Of a DNA stretch of 16,812 bases, positions 1-11,110 are shown in pieces. How positions within the stretch are numbered: position 1 is the first letter of the stretch; each line of letters opens with the position of its first letter. The stretch is from CAYOHP01 sp964403795 [NCBI: uncultured bacterium] (lineage in GTDB: Bacteria; Muiribacteriota; UBA6191; CAZXTJ01). The position numbers were made by a program, and so were the translations under genes. The stretch is taken from contig CAYOHP010000018.1 in assembly GCA_964403795.1 (NCBI GenBank), positions 1-16,812 of the forward strand, read 5' to 3'. Under the pieces are notes generated by a model, which worked only from the letters and a program-made list of their open reading frames with translations, had not been told where the DNA came from and searched no databases.

Positions 1-121
1 ACGCTCCCCATCATGGTCTCCAGCTATCGCCGGAAATCTGATGACGGATCAGGGAGGGCGACGTCCGCACCGCCCGGGAGAAGCCGGCTCGCAGGGGCTT
101 TCGCGTGGCCCCCGCCGGAGG

Positions 122-391
122 TCACCGCCGGTGGATCGACTGGATCCGGGGCTTCTCCTTGCCCCGGCCCTCGAGCCGGGCCTGGATCTGGTTGCTGGAG
201 AGCCAGGCGATCAGCACCGTGGAGACCGCCAGGAGCGAGAGGGTGCTGGTGGCGAAGTAGGACGCCAGCATGAGGAGGAGCCCGATCAGCAGGGGCTTGC
301 CCTCCTGGAGGCGCTTGCCGTAGGTGAAGGCGCCCAGTCCGATGGCGCCCGTCACCAGGGAGAGGAAGAGGTAGGTCGGGTCGAGATCCAT
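122..391 (-). CDS. Small hypothetical membrane protein, 89 residues
   Basis: I do not recognise a named family. The protein begins MDLDPTYLFLSLVTGAIGLG and has a hydrophobic segment at about residues 6-25. A short polar loop follows (YGKRLQEGK), then a long hydrophobic stretch at about 33-65 that could be one long or two short helices. The tail of about 24 residues is basic and polar (RLEGRGKEKPR), so it is probably an integral inner-membrane protein with a cytoplasmic C-terminus. The ATG start is supported by an AGGAGG ribosome binding site about four bases upstream on the minus strand. It lies 93 bp downstream of the large Sel1/WD40 gene on the same strand, so the two could be co-transcribed, though the gap allows its own promoter. 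No function can be assigned. The start codon, ribosome binding site and membrane pattern make a real gene likely. Confidence 0.8.
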   Translation of the reverse strand: MDLDPTYLFLSLVTGAIGLGAFTYGKRLQEGKPLLIGLLLMLASYFATSTLSLLAVSTVLIAWLSSNQIQARLEGRGKEKPRIQSIHRR

Positions 392-484
392 GGGACCTCC
401 TCACTGAGGCGCAGGCGGACGGGTCGGGCGCCTGTAGACCAAGGGTAGCCTGGATCCCCTGGACAGGATGCAGCCCCGGACCCC

Positions 485-3400
485 TCAAGGACCCGGGGTC
501 GTTGCCCCGGCCGGGGTACCGAGTTTCTTGGCCCGGAGCATCCGGAGCACCCGGTTGGAGAACAGATCGTAGGCTTCCGTGCTGCCGGCCGCGGCGGCGC
601 GCCCGTAGCACTCGACCGCCTTGGCCTCGTCCTTGGGCACTCCGTCTCCGATGAGGTACCGATCGCCCTCGGCGAGGAGCGCCTCCGGCCCATCGTCCTT
701 GGGCGGCTCCAGACGCCGGCCCGCCACCACGTTGGGGATCCCGGTGGTGCTCGGGTCGACCTTCCAGACGGCGATGGTGGTGTCGGCCCCGCCGGTCGCG
801 AGGAGTTTCCCGTCGGGAGATCCGGTGATCGCCACCACTACCCCCTGTTGGGTACGGATCTCCTGGAGCACCCGTCCCGTGGGTATCTCGACGAGGCTGG
901 CGGTCCCGTCCGAGTCGCCGATCAGGAGCCAGGGACGTCCCGGCATCCAAGCCACGGACCTGGCGATCCCCCGGACCACCGGGAGATGGAGCCGGAAGGC
1001 AGGCTGGTCGAGGTCGAGGACGGTTACTCCCCGCGATCTCTCGCTGGGGATCGCCGCATACCTCGGGGAGCCCGAGTGGAAGGCGATCGGCTCAGGTCGC
1101 TCGGACAGGTCCTGGCGGGAGATCCCCGTCTTGGACCAGGCACGACCGGCAACCGGGCGACCCTCGGGATCGTGGACGGAGAGCCCGTACCTGTAGTCGA
1201 GCACCAGGATCCCTTCTCCCGACGGCAGGAGGGCTGCCGCCTGGGTCCGGTCCGGGAGGGACACGGTCGTCGCTTGGCTGGTCCCCAGGGAGATCGAGGA
1301 AGCCGCCCCACCTTGGGTGAGGGCTTGGGTGAGCACCGCGAGCCCATCCGGAGCCGCTCCGAGGAGCTGCCGACCGGCAAGATCGACTGATCCGAGCGGG
1401 GGACGCTCGGTGTCCTGCGGATCCAGCCAGGAGATGCTGGATTCGTGGTGGACGACCAGGCGCCGGCCCCCCTCCGTGAACCAGGCCTGGGACGGTCGCA
1501 GCTTCAGTCGATGCTTGGTCACGGCTCGACGGTCGATCCCGATCCGGAGGAGATACCCATCCCGTGTCACGACGGACAGGTGCCGGCCATCCGGCTCGAA
1601 GGCAAGGTCCGTCGCAGGTCTGACTGGCCAGGGATCCTCGTCGAGGAGGCGTCCGGTGTTCGCCGAGAAGACGACGAGGCGCTCCCGGGGATGCCGGGAC
1701 GAGGACCCGGCCTCCGGGCCGGGACGTCCGACCAGCCATCCTCGGGACGGGATCCCCGCGAGGTCGACCGCCTGGATGCGGGCGTCGAAGGTTCCGGGCA
1801 GAGGCATCCCGGTGAAGGCGCACCGCCGCACCGGATGGCCTTCCAGATCCGTCAACAGGATCCCGTGCCGAAGGTCCATTGGGACCTGGCTCCAGCCGAA
1901 GGTCTCGACCTCGGGGTGGCTCCAGGCGAACCCGAGTCGGGACAAGGTTGCCCAGTCCCGGATCTCGAGCCCGTGGGGGTAGACGAGGGAGAGCCGTAGC
2001 CCGTCCGGGGAGAAGCGGATGGTGAAGGGGTCCTGGTGGTCGATCGAGGTCTCCCGGGAGCGACCGGTCCGCAGGTCATGGACGACGAGGAGGTTTCGCG
2101 CTCGTAGGAAGGCCACCCGCGTGCCGTCCGGAGACAGATCCAATCGGGAAGCGTCCGGTTCCCGCAGCGACCAGACGACCTGACCGCCGGGAAACTCGGC
2201 CACTTCCAGGAGTCCGCCCCTTGCCTGGTAGAAGACCCATCGCCCGGATCGGTCGGCTCTCGGTTCGCCGGCTCCCTTGCCGGTCCAGACCAGGGTCCCC
2301 GTCCGCCAGTTCCAGACCGCCAATCGGAACTCGGGATCGAGACCGATCAGGGTATCCGGCTCGGCTCCGAAAACGGCTGCGACAGCGCCCTGCGCACTGC
2401 AGTCTGGAACTCTCGCCACGGTCAGCCCCGAGTCCAGGTCCAGGACCTCGGTCCCCGACGAGCCGGGAACCGCCAGCCAGCGACCATCCGGTGACGGGGT
2501 CATGTCGTGGCCGCGCGTCGGGATGCAGAAGCGCGGATCGCCGACCTTGAGGAGGGCTGCGGTCGAGGCCTCGGGCACAGGCCCCAGGCTCGCTTCCGTC
2601 TTGGCCTCGGGCCAGGGAACGACCGAGGTCGTGTGGGAGAGGACCGCCTGGGCCATCAGATCGCCGCCGCGGGCAGCGCCGCCCAGCAGCGACCGCCCGT
2701 ACTGGCCCCTGGCTCGATCACCCTCGGACTCGCTCCCCATCAGGACCAGCCCTGCCAGAGCAGCCGCCCGAGGATCCTCGTCGACACGGCGGAGCAGCAG
2801 AGGGAGAGCCTTTTTCCGATCGGGCGGGCCCCCCACGCCATGGAGGTAGAGCTTGGCCTGGAACTCCGCGAGCTGCGACCGGAACTTCTCCTCTCCCGAG
2901 GGGTTGTCGACGCCCAGCCCGTCGAGAGCCTCCTCGAGCTCTCGCTGGAGTCCCTCGACCTCGGGGATCGAGGGCTTGATCCAGGTCGCCAGCTGGGCTG
3001 CCGCCTTCATGGATCCGGCGTTCCCTTGGCGCGTGCCCCGCCGGTACCAGGTCATGGCCAGCGGGAGGTTGACGGGAGCGCCCTTTCCCTGTTCGTGGTA
3101 GAAGCCCGCCCAATGGTTGCCCTTGGGCTCCCCCGCCTCCGCCCCGCGGGAAGCGAGATCCAGCACCTCTGCGAACTGTTCCGGCGTCGCCGCCCTCCCA
3201 TCGAGCAGCTCGGCCAGCTCGACCATGGCTCGCCCGTGCCCGGCCTGGGAGGCGCGTCGGAACAGCGCCTCCGCCCGATCCGGTGCCTCCCTCCCGAACC
3301 ACCCGTCCTTCGCCGCCAGGCCTGCCAGGTAGAGGCCCGCACCGGAGCCCTCGGCCTCCAGTGCGTCCAGCGCCTGGAGCATGGCGTGGGGACGATCCGC

Positions 3401-5077
3401 GAGCCGGACCCGGACCCGGTCCAGCGCCGCAGCCATCCTGCTCGCTCCGGGATGGCCCAAGGCGGACGCCTCGACAAGGTGACGGGACGCCTTGGCCAGG
3501 GCCAGCTCCGCCGGGAACATCTCCGCCATCGACTTGAAGAGGATTCCTTCGGTAGCGCTCCGGAGGTCGAAGCCGCTGCACTTCCAGTACCAGCGTCGGG
3601 CGAGCCGGCGATCGACGGTCGTTCCGATCCCCTGCTCGTAGAGCCATCCGAGGCGGGGCCACGCCTCCTTCCACCCGCTCTCTGCGGCCCGCCGGATGAG
3701 CCCGAAGGCCTCGTTGTCCTCGGCCGGGTCTCGCGTCCCGGAAAGCAGCATCTCCCCCAGGCTGAGCTTCGACCACCTGCTGCCGCGGGCCAGGGCGCGT
3801 CGGTGCCCGCGCATGGCCTCGCCGGGGTCGACTTCCGTACCGACCCCCCAGCGGGATGCCTCGCCCAGGAGCGTCATGGCCTGGGTGAGCCCTTGGGCCG
3901 CGGACCGGCGCCACCATGCGACAGCCTCCCGCTGGACTCCGGGATCGTCGGTCCCGAACGCCAGGGACAATCCGAGGTTGAACTGCGCTACCGGGTGACC
4001 GGCTTCGGCGGCGGCCCTCCACTCGGCGCGAGACCGGGAGCCGTCGATTCCCCACTTCGCCAACGTGAACCCGTAGGAATTCCGCTCGCTCGGGCTCCCG
4101 GTGGCCGCGGCGCGGGCATACCAGGCCAGGGCCTCGTCGTGCTTTCCCATCTGGGATGCGAGTACACCCCGGTAGAACAAGGCGGCCGGACTCGGGTCCG
4201 GGAGAGCCTCCATGGCCTTCGTGGCGGCCTCGACCTCGGCCAGGAACTCCGGGCGCTGGAACAGATCCTTGTCGCCGCCATGGAACAGCGGCCCGTGGCG
4301 CATGGCCTGGAAGAGCACCGCGTAGAGGTTTGCCTCCCGGGGATGCCGGGCCACGACTCCACGGATGTAGTCGAGGTGTTCGCCGGTCTTGCCTCCCCAT
4401 TGCGGGCTCCGTCCGAACCAGAGCTCCCAGTGGACCTTCCAGCAGGTGGGGTGCTCGGCGAGCGCCCGGTCGAGCACCGCCTTCTCGAGGTCGCGTCGAC
4501 CTCCCGGGCGCAGGATCTGGGCGGCCCGGACCAGGGCTCCATGGGGCACCCGCGGAAGGGCGAGAAGGCCGTCGATGGCGGCAACCGCCTCGCGGGCGAG
4601 GCGCGACGCCGCTTCGTAGTCCGGATCGTCCCCGGTCTCGCCCACCTCCGGGTCGCCTTGGAGTCGTCGCGACCGATCCCAGAGCCAGCTCGCACTGAGG
4701 ATCCGGGGAATGGGCGATGCCGGTGCGACCCTCATCCACTCGTCCAGCTTCTCCGGTGCACCCTCGGGGGCCTGGGAGGCCAGGTTGTGCACGACCCGCT
4801 CCCAGAGGTCCTCGCGGAAGCCCTCCGCCCGATCGGCGGCGTCGAAGCCCGCCATCCGGGAATCGATGGCAGCGAAGTCCCCTGCCATCAGGAGCTTGCG
4901 GAAGGTCTCGGCCTCACGAAACGGCAGAGCGAGATCCAAGCCGGGCGCAGGTCCTTCGCCTGGCCGAGCCGGGTCCATCGAGACGATCATCAGAAGAACA
5001 CAAGCACCGAGGAAGCGAACCCTGCTGCCGGAGCTCCCATGGCCGAGTTTCCTGATGGCCCCACCTCCTCGACTCAC
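485..5077 (-). CDS. Secreted Sel1/TPR-repeat and WD40 beta-propeller protein, about 1,530 residues
   Basis: This very large exported protein is likely a protein-interaction scaffold at or beyond the inner membrane. Numbered from the GTG at 5077, a basic N-terminus precedes a hydrophobic stretch (FLGACVLLMIVS, about 22-33) read as a signal peptide. Helical TPR-like and Sel1 repeats span about 290-790, with typical patterns such as AAEAGHPVAQFNLGLSLAFG and RAAESGWKEAWPRLGWLYEQ. A WD40-like propeller follows at about 850-1440, with repeated SPDGRWLAV and SPDGKLLATGGADTTIAVW motifs. One more Sel1 repeat (GDRYLIGDGVPKDEAKAVEC) follows the propeller at about 1465-1510, so the propeller is inserted into or flanked by Sel1 repeats. 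The start is uncertain: GTG 5116 and GTG 5077 lack a good ribosome binding site, while AGGAGGT at 5063-5069 lies six bases before an in-frame ATC at 5054-5056. The gene diverges from a second secreted propeller gene. The domain call is firm; the role and any ligand are unknown. Confidence 0.85.
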   Translation of the reverse strand: MSRGGGAIRKLGHGSSGSRVRFLGACVLLMIVSMDPARPGEGPAPGLDLALPFREAETFRKLLMAGDFAAIDSRMAGFDAADRAEGFREDLWERVVHNLASQAPEGAPEKLDEWMRVAPASPIPRILSASWLWDRSRRLQGDPEVGETGDDPDYEAASRLAREAVAAIDGLLALPRVPHGALVRAAQILRPGGRRDLEKAVLDRALAEHPTCWKVHWELWFGRSPQWGGKTGEHLDYIRGVVARHPREANLYAVLFQAMRHGPLFHGGDKDLFQRPEFLAEVEAATKAMEALPDPSPAALFYRGVLASQMGKHDEALAWYARAAATGSPSERNSYGFTLAKWGIDGSRSRAEWRAAAEAGHPVAQFNLGLSLAFGTDDPGVQREAVAWWRRSAAQGLTQAMTLLGEASRWGVGTEVDPGEAMRGHRRALARGSRWSKLSLGEMLLSGTRDPAEDNEAFGLIRRAAESGWKEAWPRLGWLYEQGIGTTVDRRLARRWYWKCSGFDLRSATEGILFKSMAEMFPAELALAKASRHLVEASALGHPGASRMAAALDRVRVRLADRPHAMLQALDALEAEGSGAGLYLAGLAAKDGWFGREAPDRAEALFRRASQAGHGRAMVELAELLDGRAATPEQFAEVLDLASRGAEAGEPKGNHWAGFYHEQGKGAPVNLPLAMTWYRRGTRQGNAGSMKAAAQLATWIKPSIPEVEGLQRELEEALDGLGVDNPSGEEKFRSQLAEFQAKLYLHGVGGPPDRKKALPLLLRRVDEDPRAAALAGLVLMGSESEGDRARGQYGRSLLGGAARGGDLMAQAVLSHTTSVVPWPEAKTEASLGPVPEASTAALLKVGDPRFCIPTRGHDMTPSPDGRWLAVPGSSGTEVLDLDSGLTVARVPDCSAQGAVAAVFGAEPDTLIGLDPEFRLAVWNWRTGTLVWTGKGAGEPRADRSGRWVFYQARGGLLEVAEFPGGQVVWSLREPDASRLDLSPDGTRVAFLRARNLLVVHDLRTGRSRETSIDHQDPFTIRFSPDGLRLSLVYPHGLEIRDWATLSRLGFAWSHPEVETFGWSQVPMDLRHGILLTDLEGHPVRRCAFTGMPLPGTFDARIQAVDLAGIPSRGWLVGRPGPEAGSSSRHPRERLVVFSANTGRLLDEDPWPVRPATDLAFEPDGRHLSVVTRDGYLLRIGIDRRAVTKHRLKLRPSQAWFTEGGRRLVVHHESSISWLDPQDTERPPLGSVDLAGRQLLGAAPDGLAVLTQALTQGGAASSISLGTSQATTVSLPDRTQAAALLPSGEGILVLDYRYGLSVHDPEGRPVAGRAWSKTGISRQDLSERPEPIAFHSGSPRYAAIPSERSRGVTVLDLDQPAFRLHLPVVRGIARSVAWMPGRPWLLIGDSDGTASLVEIPTGRVLQEIRTQQGVVVAITGSPDGKLLATGGADTTIAVWKVDPSTTGIPNVVAGRRLEPPKDDGPEALLAEGDRYLIGDGVPKDEAKAVECYGRAAAAGSTEAYDLFSNRVLRMLRAKKLGTPAGATTPGP
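5063..5069 (-). promoter_or_regulatory. Strong Shine-Dalgarno (AGGAGGT) with no standard start codon behind it
   Basis: On the minus strand AGGAGGT is followed by six bases (GGGGCC) and then ATC at 5056-5054, in frame with the Sel1/WD40 protein. No in-frame ATG, GTG or TTG lies at a workable distance. It is the best ribosome binding site near this start, and it points to an ATC start or a base error at that codon. Confidence 0.5.
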
Positions 5078-5175
5078 GGAAGGAGCGTGGCAGCGACGCG
5101 CTGCGGGCCCAAACACTCCTGCACGGCGGGTTGGTCATGGGACGCTACCGAGGCACGCTGGGTGTGGAGGCCGGC

Positions 5176-7209
5176 GTGGGGAACCCAAGACTCGGGCTTG
5201 GAGCATCGCTGGGGCTCGGCCTCCTCTGGTCGTCAGCCTGTACCGCCCATGCGGAGGGAACCCTGATCGAGCCGGGTCCAACGGACCTGTTCGGCAAACA
5301 GTGCCCCTCGATCCTGGCCCGCAGCCCGGTCTCCGCGGTCGCAGTCGCGGAGGACGGAGCAACCGTCGTCGTCGGTACCGGCTCCGGGGCCGAGTTCTGG
5401 AGCTTCAAGGAACCGTTCGGGTGGCATCGTCGCGCCTGGGATGCCTACCAGGGACCAGTGGACAGGATCGCCTTCTCGAAGGGCCCCGAGTCGCTGATCG
5501 TCGGATCCAGGGACCGGTTGCAATACATCGACCTGAAGGCCTCGAAGACCTCTCGAGGCAGCCTTCCAGGAGTCGTGGCGCAAGTCGCCCCCTGGACGGT
5601 CAATCGTTCCTTCGGATGGGTCGCGTCAGTCGACGCCAAGGGTCTGATGACGATCTGGAAGTACGAGGAGAACCGTCTCCTCTCCCGATTCTGGATCGCG
5701 GGAAGACACGGTTTCCGCGAGCGGCCCGTCGTTCTCGGTACGTCGAGAGCGCCGAATGAGGTGCTGGTCGCTACCTCCAGGGGACTGGTTCAACGCTGGC
5801 GCTTCGAGAGCAGGGGCGCGGAGCTGGTCGAGGAGACGGCGATCGGCAGGGACCTCCAGCTGGAAGAGGCGATGTTCTCGTCCGACGGTGCGCTCCTCGC
5901 CTACGTCGACAGCACGAAGGGGTGTCGGATCCGATCGCCGTTCGGAAGCGAACTCGCGGTGCTCGGAGATCGAACTGGGCAAGGTCGCCGGGTGGTTCTC
6001 TCTCCGACCGGTGGCTTCCTGGTCGAGATCCAACCTCAGGTCCTCGACGTGTGGGACGTCGTCTCGGGATCCCTGGTCCAGCGCTACCGCGGAGTCGGAC
6101 CACTAGAGACTCCCGTCTTCGCTCCCGACGAGAGAGCACTGGCGATACCGGACGGGAATGCCGTGAGGGTCCTCCCCGTCCAACGCGTTGCCGAGTGGTC
6201 CGAGGAGCCCTGTTCCAGCGCAGCGATTCGGGCCCTCGTCTGGTCGCCTTCCCGCGACCGACTTGCCATCGCGTCTTCGGACGGCCGCATCCGGCTCTAC
6301 CCCGTGGACGCGGGCAGACCTTCCGGAGTTCCCACCTGGTACCAGAATCACAGACAGGTCCGAGCGATGGCGTTCCATCCCCGTCTCCCGGTTCTTGCTC
6401 TGGGCACTGGCTCCGACCTGGTGTCCCTCGTTTCGATCCCGGAGTTGCGACAGCTGGAGCACCTGGGAACGGAGGCCGACCCGGCAGGACATGCCGCCGT
6501 ACAGGCGGCCTTCTCCCGGGACGGCAGGCTTCTGGCGCTCGTCGGAGCTACCCACCGGCTCGCGGTGTGGGACCTGGAGTCTCGACAACCGGTTGCTCTG
6601 CCTGGAGAGATCGCCTTGGATGTCTTGAGCTGCGGGTGGCCCCCAGGAGACTCCGGGCTGGTCTGCATCGACCGAGCGGGACGACTCCGTCGATGGCTGC
6701 CTGGATCCCACTCGACCGAGGTCGGACCCGAACTCCTCGGTTCGAACCGAATCCACGCTTGGGCATGGTCGCAGGACCTACGCGTGGTCGCCATCGCCTA
6801 CGAACAGGGCATCGAAGAGAACGCCTCGAAGACGAGCCTCGGGGCGTTCACGACCGAGGATCTGCGACCCCTCGCCCTCTCCCTGGATCGACAGATGCCC
6901 CTTTACCACCTGGCCATCAATCCCAACTACCGCATCGCCATCGACCCCAGGAACGAGCGACTGGCGGTCGGATCCCAGGATGGGAGGATCCTCCTCTTGA
7001 ACCTGAACCGAAGTGCCCAACGCGAGGCCTGGGCGCACCACTCCGCGATCACGGCCCTCGAGTTCTCCCCCGACGGCAACCGACTCCTGTCCGGAGGGGA
7101 GGACGCCCGGGTCCTCGACTGGGACCTCCTTGCTCTTCCGATAGACCTGAGCGCCGAGGATCTGCCAGGTGCCAGGCCTCCCGCCTCCTGGATCCGCCCG
7201 GACCGGTAG
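5176..7209 (+). CDS. Secreted WD40-like beta-propeller protein, 677 residues
   Basis: This is an exported beta-propeller protein, probably a binding scaffold rather than an enzyme; no catalytic motif was seen. I chose the GTG at 5176 because GGAGG lies at 5166-5170, five bases upstream, and this start gives a compact signal peptide: basic N-terminus, hydrophobic core (LGLGASLGLGLLW) and an AHA-E cleavage site near residue 26. Upstream in-frame ATG 5137 and TTG 5131 would add 13 to 15 residues before the signal. Propeller blades run from about residue 45 to the end. The clearest are WSPSRDRLAIASSDGRIRLY, FSRDGRLLALVGATHRLAVW, DPRNERLAVGSQDGRILLL and FSPDGNRLLSGGEDARVLDW. At least nine such units are visible, enough for more than one seven-bladed propeller. 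It diverges from the larger Sel1/WD40 gene, and shared regulation or a shared complex is plausible but not shown. Confidence 0.85.
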   Translation: MGNPRLGLGASLGLGLLWSSACTAHAEGTLIEPGPTDLFGKQCPSILARSPVSAVAVAEDGATVVVGTGSGAEFWSFKEPFGWHRRAWDAYQGPVDRIAFSKGPESLIVGSRDRLQYIDLKASKTSRGSLPGVVAQVAPWTVNRSFGWVASVDAKGLMTIWKYEENRLLSRFWIAGRHGFRERPVVLGTSRAPNEVLVATSRGLVQRWRFESRGAELVEETAIGRDLQLEEAMFSSDGALLAYVDSTKGCRIRSPFGSELAVLGDRTGQGRRVVLSPTGGFLVEIQPQVLDVWDVVSGSLVQRYRGVGPLETPVFAPDERALAIPDGNAVRVLPVQRVAEWSEEPCSSAAIRALVWSPSRDRLAIASSDGRIRLYPVDAGRPSGVPTWYQNHRQVRAMAFHPRLPVLALGTGSDLVSLVSIPELRQLEHLGTEADPAGHAAVQAAFSRDGRLLALVGATHRLAVWDLESRQPVALPGEIALDVLSCGWPPGDSGLVCIDRAGRLRRWLPGSHSTEVGPELLGSNRIHAWAWSQDLRVVAIAYEQGIEENASKTSLGAFTTEDLRPLALSLDRQMPLYHLAINPNYRIAIDPRNERLAVGSQDGRILLLNLNRSAQREAWAHHSAITALEFSPDGNRLLSGGEDARVLDWDLLALPIDLSAEDLPGARPPASWIRPDR

Positions 7210-7221
7210 GTCCGCCGAATC

Positions 7222-7245
7222 CCAGGTGGGGACGTCTCCCCCTGG
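7222..7245 (+). terminator. Hairpin after the propeller gene, possible terminator
   Basis: Thirteen bases after the stop codon, CCAG-GGGGA (with a two-base GT bulge) pairs with TCCCC-CTGG around a four-base loop, giving a nine-pair stem. No T-tract follows, so intrinsic termination is uncertain. Confidence 0.35.
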
Positions 7246-7291
7246 TGGAACCTGGACGTCACTCCGCCTCTCCCCCCCCAAAGAGCCCTGC

Positions 7292-7797
7292 GTGGCACTC
7301 AGCATTGCGAAAGAGGACACCGAGGCCCAGGCCTGGTTTGAGGTGTCCACGGGTGGCCTACTTTGGGTGTCCGCCAAGGCCTCGGCCTTGATCGCGATCC
7401 TCGAACGTGAGCCCGAGGGGCCCGGCTTCCGGGACCTGGTCCTGGCCGCGCCGAGTCGGAGGACAGCACCTTCTCGGTCCTGGAGGCCTCGCTGGAGGCC
7501 CTGGCCAGGAGGGGCCTCGCCGGAACGGTCCTCCTCGACCGGCTGATCGAGGCACTCGGCCTGGAGGTCGTCCCGCTCGACGCCGGGCAGATCGCACTCG
7601 CCCGGGAGGGCTGGGAGCGCTTCGGTCGCGGCCGCCACCGCGCCGGCCTGAACCTCGGGGACTGCTGTTCCTATGCCCTGGCCCGGGATTCCGGCCAGCC
7701 GCTGCTCTTCAAGGGCGACGACTTCCCGCACACGGACGTCGAGCGGGCGGCCCCGTCCGGGTCGCAGGGATCAAAACCACCCATTCCAGCGGGGTAA
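7292..7797 (+). pseudogene. Decayed vapBC toxin-antitoxin module (VapB start fused to frameshifted VapC)
   Basis: A GTG at 7292 opens with VALSIAKEDTEAQA, which resembles the conserved start of VapB antitoxins (MALSI...ETxxLA). After about 17 codons the frame passes directly into a VapC-like PIN start (ASALIAILEREPEGPGFRDL), so most of vapB has been lost. Near 7450-7460 the frame shifts. The rest of VapC then continues in the frame of GAG 7459 to TAA 7795, showing FSVLEASLEAL (conserved Glu), LNLGDCCSYALA (conserved Asp) and LLFKGDDFPHTDV (last acidic positions). The first catalytic aspartate, expected just before ASAL, is read as lysine. An intact VapC is a PIN-domain ribonuclease of about 130 residues neutralised by VapB. 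This copy cannot make either full partner. The deletion, the frameshift and the lost catalytic residue agree on decay; one sequencing error would not explain all three. Confidence 0.75.
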
Positions 7798-7820
7798 TGC
7801 CGGGACCACGGACATGGCAG

Positions 7821-7833
7821 GGAACCCGGTTCC
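7821..7833. promoter_or_regulatory. Short palindrome upstream of cmk, possible operator
   Basis: GGAACC-C-GGTTCC is a perfect 6-bp inverted repeat 43 bp upstream of the cmk start, in the only non-coding gap before the gene. It could be a regulator site near the promoter, but I see no convincing -35/-10 pair to anchor it. Confidence 0.2.
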
Positions 7834-7876
7834 TCTGTTAGCCTGACCTCCTCGGGCATTCCGTCGAAGAGGACCT

Positions 7877-8536
7877 TTGCAGGACTTGGCCAACGTGATC
7901 TCCATCGATGGTCCCGCAGCTTCGGGCAAGAGCACCATCGCTCGCGCCCTTGCGGGGCATCTCGGCTATCGCCACATCTCGTCCGGCAACCTCTACCGAC
8001 TGTTCGCCCTGGCCGCCATGCGCAAGGGAGTGGATCCAACCTCCGCTCCCGAGATCGAGGCGCTCCTGGCGGGTACCGAGCCCGGCGTCGATTCCGCGGC
8101 AGAGCGCTATCTCCTGGACGGCGAGGACGTCACCGACGCCCTCTCGTCCCCGGAGGTGAGCGACTTCACGTCACGAATCGCGACCCTCGCGCCGGTGCGG
8201 GAGCGGGTCAACCGCTTGCTGCGCCAGTGGTGCGAGGATCGCGACACCGTGGTCGAAGGGAGGGACATCGGCACCGTCGTCTTCCCCGACGCACGGCTCA
8301 AGGTCTTCTTGACCGCCAGCCTGGAAGAACGCGCCCGCCGACGTTTCGACGAGTTCCGTCGCAAGACGGGCGCGACCACCATCGAACGGGTCATGGCAGA
8401 GCTTCGCACCAGGGACGACAGGGACGGCAGCCGCAGCCTCGCTCCGCTGACCGAAGCGGAGGATGCGGTGCGCATCGACTCCACCGGCAAGCCCATCGAC
8501 GCGGTCGTACGCGAGATCGCGTCCATCCTCGGCTGA
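7877..8536 (+). CDS. cmk: Cytidylate kinase (CMP/dCMP kinase)
   Basis: The enzyme transfers phosphate from ATP to CMP or dCMP, making the diphosphates for nucleic acid and phospholipid-precursor synthesis in the cytoplasm. At 219 residues it has the usual family length. The nucleotide-binding P-loop GPAASGKS is at residues 12-19, the CMP-binding-domain region follows, and the hallmark EGRDIGTVVFPDA is at 127-139. An Arg-rich lid (EERARRRFDEFRR, about 150-162) and a C-terminal motif (RSLAPLTEAEDAVRID) complete the fold. I chose the TTG at 7877, with GAGG four bases upstream. A GTG at 7895 would start at VISIDGPAASGKS, equally normal for the family, so six residues are uncertain. It sits directly before rpsA, the classic cmk-rpsA order, but with a 186 bp gap containing a hairpin. 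Identity is secure. Confidence 0.96.
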   Translation: MQDLANVISIDGPAASGKSTIARALAGHLGYRHISSGNLYRLFALAAMRKGVDPTSAPEIEALLAGTEPGVDSAAERYLLDGEDVTDALSSPEVSDFTSRIATLAPVRERVNRLLRQWCEDRDTVVEGRDIGTVVFPDARLKVFLTASLEERARRRFDEFRRKTGATTIERVMAELRTRDDRDGSRSLAPLTEAEDAVRIDSTGKPIDAVVREIASILG

Positions 8537-8556
8537 TCCGAACCTCGATCCCTGAC

Positions 8557-8571
8557 GGGCCGCCACGGCCC
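8557..8571 (+). terminator. Short hairpin between cmk and rpsA
   Basis: GGGCCG-CCA-CGGCCC is a perfect six-pair stem 20 bases after the cmk stop. No T-tract follows. It may attenuate cmk read-through or stabilise the mRNA end, which would fit rpsA having its own promoter in the remaining gap. Confidence 0.3.
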
Positions 8572-8722
8572 TGCAGGTCGGAGACAGCCCCCACGGGAAC
8601 CCCCCGCGCGGATCCGGAACCCCGGCATGCGAAACCGCCTGCCAGGCCAGCTCCGGACCGCCCGCCCGGGACACGGCTCCCAGCCTTCCCATGAATCACC
8701 GTTACGAACCGAGAGGAACACA

Positions 8723-11053
<2,331 letters not shown>

Positions 11054-11110
11054 TCGTCAGGGTCCGACGGGCGGGGCCGCGAGGTGCCGTCCGTCGGGCA
11101 GGACCGGGGC

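Noticed and set aside
38-52. CTGAT-loop-ATCAG hairpin downstream of the small membrane gene
   Set aside because: Only five pairs with AT content and about 70 bases past the stop; too weak to call a terminator.
5000-5020. Lipoprotein signal (LGAC) in the Sel1/WD40 protein
   Set aside because: The Cys sits at the start of the hydrophobic core rather than after it, so lipid attachment there is unlikely.
2507-5266. Plus-strand open frame of about 919 codons opposite the Sel1/WD40 gene
   Set aside because: It has no recognisable domain, has Arg/Pro/Gly-rich composition, and is fully antisense to a gene with clear Sel1 and WD40 repeats. High GC leaves such frames open.
7459-7797. A functional VapC toxin
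   Set aside because: Although the C-terminal two thirds looks intact, the frameshift and absence of the first catalytic Asp argue against activity.
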